Shown here: positions 6,266 to 9,689 of the stretch, piece by piece
Layout: every line of letters starts with the position of its first letter
Position numbering within the stretch: the stretch's first letter is position 1
Assembly (NCBI GenBank): GCA_902767465.1
Contig: CACXHM010000079.1
Coordinates: 1-9,689 of the forward strand
DNA: 9,689 nt
Direction: 5' to 3'
Origin: an uncultured Bacteroidia bacterium
Lineage (GTDB): Bacteria > Bacteroidota > Bacteroidia > Bacteroidales > UBA932
Notes under the pieces: generated by a model
What the model saw: only the letters and a program-made list of their open reading frames with translations
The model's database searches: none
What the model was told of the DNA's origin: nothing
Translations under genes and position numbers: made by a program

Positions 6266-7780
6266 CTATTGTTCATCATAGAATCTGGCAAGATTGAAAG
6301 TGCAGGCATTGATTTCCCTCATCCATTTGATGAGGTCATCGTAACGTTCGCAGTTCCATTTCACGATTCCCTTGTTGGAATCGATGTTGGACGAGTCGGA
6401 AGATGTGTTGGTGGGATCGTTGTCCATGTAGGTAAACCAGTGCCATCCCACGCAAACCTTGCTTTTCAGAAGGCCGTTAACGAAGTTTTGGTAAAACAGA
6501 CCGCGGTCGCTCTGGGTTTTTACAACCCAGCCTGCTCCGGTGGTATTTCCCATCCCGGAATCCAGGCCCTTGGTATAGAATTCGGTGACCATGAATGGCT
6601 TTCCTGACCAGGAAGCCCAGTTGCGCATTGCCGCCTGATCCGGCTCCCACTTCTGGTAATGGTTGATGGACACGATATCAACATATTTCCCTGCCACCTT
6701 GAACATCTCGGCATTGATGAGTTCATAGTTCCACTGGTTGAAACGGTTGCCGAGGAACAGGTGGTTGGGATCATACTTTTTCAGAGCCGCGCTCACTTTT
6801 TCCAAATATACCTCGTAGCAATAGGCTATGAAAGCATCCTTGTCGGCAGAAGTGGCATCTGCAATGGTGCATCCGCTCTTCCCCTTGCGCTGGTCAAGCC
6901 ATGCCTGGGCCTTTTGGTGGCAGATGTCATCGGAAGGCCATTTTGTAAGGCAAATTTCCAGCGCCCAGGGCTTCCAGGGAATCTCGTTGTCGATGAAGTA
7001 TCCGATAAGATACTTGTCGGTCTTATAAGTGGAAGCTGCCGAGAGCACGGATTCCACCTTGGCGTCAAACTCTGGATCAAAGACACGCGGGAAATTATAC
7101 GGATAACCTTCCCAGTTGCCGCCCACTATAGGAGAGCTCTTATAATTGAAGGCATCGGGATATTTTGATTTCAGAGATTCGTTGTAGCTCCCCATGGGAC
7201 TCAGAATCACCGTATATGGCATCTTCTCTGGAATCTGGCGTATCGTCTCGACGGAAGACCAGGCCCCGAGGGAATTGAAACCCTGCTCCTTGAGAAAAGT
7301 AGATTCAGCCTTGGCCCAGTTATAGTTGTTTCCGTATTTGCTTTTGATATTCTCTTTCTGGCGGTCGGAGCCTCCGGGAGAAAACACGGCCACGGCTTTG
7401 CTCAGGAACACATTTCCAAGAGGGTCAACCAGCCACCAGCGGCCGGAAGATGCTTTCTCCACGCGGAAATACCCGTTCCCTGCACCGAGGTTTATCCTGG
7501 TCCAGCCGCCATACTCGTCGGTTGCAGGATCATCTTCAGGTTTGAAACCGTTGATGCATTGCACCGCATAGGCATCGTAACTTGTCCAGGTCCCGGTGTT
7601 CACGGTCTTTTTTGCATCCACCTTGTAAGGAGGCAGAGCTTCGGTGCTGCCGGAATCCCCGCCGTCTTCCTGTCCGGGGAAGACAGAAGGAATGAGGATA
7701 TCATCTTCATTCTTGTTGCCGGAGCAGGAGGCCAGGGCAAGCAGGGCAGCCATGGCCAGGAATAAAAATCTCTTAGTCAT
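6266..7780 (-). CDS. Lipoprotein glycoside hydrolase, clan GH-A, agarase/GH50-like (hydrolase A)
   Basis: A 504-residue probable retaining glycosidase. The ATG at 7778-7780 gives MTKRFLFLAMAALLALASC, a lipoprotein signal with C19, followed by SGNKNEDD (acidic, as in surface-export signals) and a flexible Gly/Ser/acidic tether to about residue 48. The open frame extends upstream to 7858, but only this start places the signal correctly. An N-terminal module at about 60-125 includes YFRVEK and RWWLVDPLG. Candidate catalytic residues are E266 in GYFIDNEIPW (acid/base) and E400 in PFMVTEFYTKG (nucleophile). Further blocks shared with hydrolase B: VFDPEFD, RFNQW, NTTGAGW, CVGWHWF. The start overlaps the end of the BT_3987-like gene by 8 bases, and SGBP-A follows 4 bases after its stop. 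By location it should cut polymer or large fragments at the outer membrane before import, while hydrolase B acts in the periplasm (inference). Substrate is unknown; a galactan would fit the agarase-like resemblance. Confidence 0.88.
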   Translation of the reverse strand: MTKRFLFLAMAALLALASCSGNKNEDDILIPSVFPGQEDGGDSGSTEALPPYKVDAKKTVNTGTWTSYDAYAVQCINGFKPEDDPATDEYGGWTRINLGAGNGYFRVEKASSGRWWLVDPLGNVFLSKAVAVFSPGGSDRQKENIKSKYGNNYNWAKAESTFLKEQGFNSLGAWSSVETIRQIPEKMPYTVILSPMGSYNESLKSKYPDAFNYKSSPIVGGNWEGYPYNFPRVFDPEFDAKVESVLSAASTYKTDKYLIGYFIDNEIPWKPWALEICLTKWPSDDICHQKAQAWLDQRKGKSGCTIADATSADKDAFIAYCYEVYLEKVSAALKKYDPNHLFLGNRFNQWNYELINAEMFKVAGKYVDIVSINHYQKWEPDQAAMRNWASWSGKPFMVTEFYTKGLDSGMGNTTGAGWVVKTQSDRGLFYQNFVNGLLKSKVCVGWHWFTYMDNDPTNTSSDSSNIDSNKGIVKWNCERYDDLIKWMREINACTFNLARFYDEQ

Positions 7781-8738
7781 AGTTAGCGCTGTTTTCATCC
7801 TGCCATTCGTTGACTCCGTCGCGGATGCGGTTGCGGAAATACAAGGTATCGTGCGCATGAACCGTGCCGGTGCCGGGATCGTAGGTGTAGTTGAGAATTA
7901 TCTTCCTGTTCTGCAGAAGTTTGGAACGCACGAACCTGCTGGGTTCAGCAGGATCCTGAGCAACTGCATATTTTGCTCCCGACACAGATGAAATGGTTAT
8001 GGTGTCGTCGGCATTGAGCGTAAGCTTCATCTGGGCAGCACTGCCGTTGAACTCTCCTCCCACCGCATTGGCGGTGAGGGCAAAGGGCTCCACGGTCGTG
8101 AGCGTCCACACCAGATTGTCTGCCTGGGGTTTGCTGGAAGGATAAGTCTCATTCTCATTATATCCGCCGTGATACCAGGTACCGAAAAGCATATTCTCGT
8201 AACGAACCCCAATCACGGTACTTTCCCGTCCCTCGATTATGTCGGTGCCGTTGCCATCAACAATCACCAGAGGAAGGACCTCCTTCGGGTAGAGTCTGCC
8301 CGCATCTGCAAGGAAAGCCGCTGAATCAACCTTCACCTTAATTACACCCAGATGGGTTCCCTTGCGGATAATGACCTCTCCTGAATTGCCGCCGGTCTCG
8401 AGTTCATAAAGGTCTGCAGGAAGAGCACTTATGGAGGACACGTTCTTCATCAGGTTGACTATATAAGGGAATGTATGGGTCTTGAGGGTGTTGAACACAT
8501 CGGAATTCACCAGAGAGTAGTCCACGCCGATGCTGATATGCCTGTCTGTATCGTTGGAGATGGTTCCGCCCAGGGCTATGCCTGTTGAGAAAGTCATGCC
8601 TTCTCCAACTACAATGCTGCGGACATCCGTCTGGTTGGCAAAACCGCACGCAACCTTGGAGTAGTCTCCCACGTAATCATCGTAACATGAAACTACACAG
8701 AGTGCAGCGGCTGCAAGTATAATGGTTTTCAATTTCAT
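7773..8738 (-). CDS. BT_3987-like lipoprotein (DUF1735 plus DUF4361), SusE-position surface protein
   Basis: A 321-residue lipoprotein. The ATG at 8736-8738 gives MKLKTIILAAAALCVVSC with C18 lipidated, followed by YDDYVGDY, the acidic/aromatic opening typical of the BT_3987 N-terminal (DUF1735) family. DUF1735-like sequence covers about 26-160, including SIVVGEG, LPADLYEL and IIRKGTHLGVIKV. The C-terminal DUF4361-like half, about 180-318, starts at ENMLFGTWYHGG and ends with HDTLYFRNRIRDGVNEWQDE, a strong family signature. The upstream in-frame ATG at 8774 would overlap the SusD gene and bury the signal, so it was not chosen. The gene sits 14 bases downstream of the SusD stop, the usual SusE place, and its last 8 bases overlap the start of hydrolase A. 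Relatives are PUL surface proteins thought to bind or process glycan; no catalytic residues are claimed here. Confidence 0.88.
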   Translation of the reverse strand: MKLKTIILAAAALCVVSCYDDYVGDYSKVACGFANQTDVRSIVVGEGMTFSTGIALGGTISNDTDRHISIGVDYSLVNSDVFNTLKTHTFPYIVNLMKNVSSISALPADLYELETGGNSGEVIIRKGTHLGVIKVKVDSAAFLADAGRLYPKEVLPLVIVDGNGTDIIEGRESTVIGVRYENMLFGTWYHGGYNENETYPSSKPQADNLVWTLTTVEPFALTANAVGGEFNGSAAQMKLTLNADDTITISSVSGAKYAVAQDPAEPSRFVRSKLLQNRKIILNYTYDPGTGTVHAHDTLYFRNRIRDGVNEWQDENSANYD

Positions 8739-8752
8739 ATTGCTTACTGCTT

Positions 8753-9689
8753 TTATCTGGTCCAGTTTTCCCATCCTTCATTCTGCACGAGACCGGGAAC
8801 GTTCAGCATTTCCTTGTATGGAATGGGCAGGAAGGCCGAAGTAAAAGACCTGGTCTCGATTTCGGTGGAATAATCATAACTGAATACCCCCGCGGAAATC
8901 CTTGTGATGGTTGGCCGGTAGAGGGTCTTGTTCAGATCGGTGAGCGTGGTGCTCCAACGGCGCAGGTCGAAGAACCAGGTTCCTTCGAAAGCTGTCTCGA
9001 TGCGGCGTTCCCTGCGGAGGAACTCATCGAAAGCCTTTTCTCCCATCAGGGAAATCTTGTCGAGATAAGGATCGGTCTCTATTCCGGAGGCTCCGTCGTA
9101 GGTGGCGCGGCTGCGAAGCCATCCGATCGCTTCCTTGGCGGTCATCCCCTCAACAGTGCCGAGCGGGCCTGCAACATGGTTTGCCGCCTCCGCATAGCAA
9201 AGCACCATATGAGTCCAGCGGATGAGGAACTTGTTGTGAGGCATGCGCCCTACAGTGCTTTCCGACCAGTTAAGGCCAGGATATACGAACTTTTTGATAT
9301 GATAGTTCGTGCGGGAGTTCTTGCCGGAAGCCTCAGCCTCGTCCTTGCCGCCCGTCCAGTTTTCGAAAGTATAGGACCTGCTTGAAGAACCGGTGGTGAT
9401 GGTGCGGTCGTTATAGAAGATATTGCTGTAGAAGCGGGGATCCCTGTTTACATAAGGATCCTGGTCGTCATAGGAATAAGTGGGCGATTCCCCAAGAGGA
9501 TATCCGTCCGCCATACCGAAGGCATCCACGAAGTCCTGGGTTGCGCCCATGGTGCCGTCTCCCTGGAAACTCCCCGGGTAGAACATCTTCTCCATAGCTT
9601 CGGAACCGGAATTGTAACGGGAACCGAAAACAATTTCGGGACTGTTCGGATCGAACCAGTTGACCGCGTTGCGGCGATTGAAACCTCCG
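8753..9689 (-). CDS. SusD/RagB-family outer-membrane glycan-binding lipoprotein (5' end outside window)
   Basis: C-terminal 311 residues of a SusD-like lipoprotein, which caps a SusC-type TonB-dependent transporter and delivers glycan to it. The frame stays open from the ATG at 9595 to the right edge, reading GGFNRRNAVNWFDPNSPEIV just inside the edge, so the gene starts outside the window. Family landmarks appear in order: DPRFYSNIFYNDRT, RWTHMVLCYAEAAN (the helical YAEA-x-N motif), FDEFLRRERRIETAFEG followed by DLRRW, and near the end PIPYKEMLNVPGLVQNEGW. The mature C-terminus ends NWTR. The signal peptide and the N-terminal repeat-like helices are not visible. It is the first operon gene in view; a SusC-type gene is expected directly upstream, beyond the right edge. 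The family call is very safe, but substrate cannot be inferred from this part. Confidence 0.95.
   Translation of the reverse strand, partial: GGFNRRNAVNWFDPNSPEIVFGSRYNSGSEAMEKMFYPGSFQGDGTMGATQDFVDAFGMADGYPLGESPTYSYDDQDPYVNRDPRFYSNIFYNDRTITTGSSSRSYTFENWTGGKDEAEASGKNSRTNYHIKKFVYPGLNWSESTVGRMPHNKFLIRWTHMVLCYAEAANHVAGPLGTVEGMTAKEAIGWLRSRATYDGASGIETDPYLDKISLMGEKAFDEFLRRERRIETAFEGTWFFDLRRWSTTLTDLNKTLYRPTITRISAGVFSYDYSTEIETRSFTSAFLPIPYKEMLNVPGLVQNEGWENWTR

Noticed and set aside
6366..6383. 18-base identical repeat shared with 2139-2156
   Set aside because: Both copies encode the conserved D-S-N-K-G block of the paralogous hydrolases, so this is conserved coding sequence rather than a mobile or regulatory repeat.
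7664..7684. Perfect 7-bp inverted repeat (GTCTTCC / GGAAGAC) with a 7-base loop
   Set aside because: It lies inside the tether-coding part of hydrolase A and has no T run on either strand; a chance structure is the simpler explanation, although an mRNA processing site cannot be excluded.
7781..7858. N-terminal extension of hydrolase A from an ATG at 7858
   Set aside because: It overlaps the BT_3987-like gene and would place about 26 polar residues before the lipoprotein signal.
9593..9595. ATG as the start codon of the SusD-like protein
   Set aside because: The same frame continues without a stop to the right edge with SusD-like sequence, and a start here would lack a signal peptide and half the family length.
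1..9689. tRNA, rRNA, CRISPR array, insertion sequence or attachment site
   Set aside because: The window is almost entirely filled by the listed genes, and I saw no direct-repeat array, transposase, cloverleaf or terminal inverted repeats.

Overview
The window is most of a polysaccharide utilization locus (PUL) from a member of the Bacteroidota, probably an uncultured gut-type Bacteroidales. The evidence is a SusD-family protein, a BT_3987-like (DUF1735/DUF4361) lipoprotein, four lipoprotein signals, a SusD-like outer-membrane system feeding glycoside hydrolases, and a membrane-anchored sensor fused to an AraC-type DNA-binding domain. None of the interior start codons has a visible Shine-Dalgarno sequence, which fits this phylum.

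Layout. Bases 1-2041 (plus strand) carry the C-terminal two thirds or so of a hybrid two-component system (HTCS)-like regulator, cut by the left edge. Bases 2042-9689 (minus strand) are one tightly packed operon, read right to left: SusD-like (cut by the right edge), BT_3987-like lipoprotein, glycoside hydrolase A (lipoprotein), surface glycan-binding-type lipoprotein A, its paralogue B, and glycoside hydrolase B (periplasmic-type signal peptide). Junctions in that order are +14, -8, +4, +1 and +1 bases. The regulator and the operon converge with no base between their stop codons. There is no gene-free stretch longer than 14 bases. The operon promoter and the expected SusC partner must lie to the right of the window, and the regulator promoter to the left.

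How the genes probably work together (inference). The two PKD-like lipoproteins and the BT_3987-like protein bind glycan at the cell surface with the SusC/SusD pair. Lipoprotein hydrolase A cuts at or near the surface, fragments are imported, and soluble hydrolase B continues in the periplasm. Both hydrolases look like clan GH-A, agarase/GH50-like enzymes, so a galactan-type substrate is possible, but the sequence does not prove it. A periplasmic fragment would be sensed by the regulator.

The most unusual feature is that regulator. It keeps the sensor, membrane segment, receiver and AraC domains, but it has lost the phosphoacceptor histidine and has no room for the ATP-binding kinase domain. 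A second notable point is a candidate Rho-independent terminator for the operon that sits inside the coding sequence of the regulator's conserved C-terminus.
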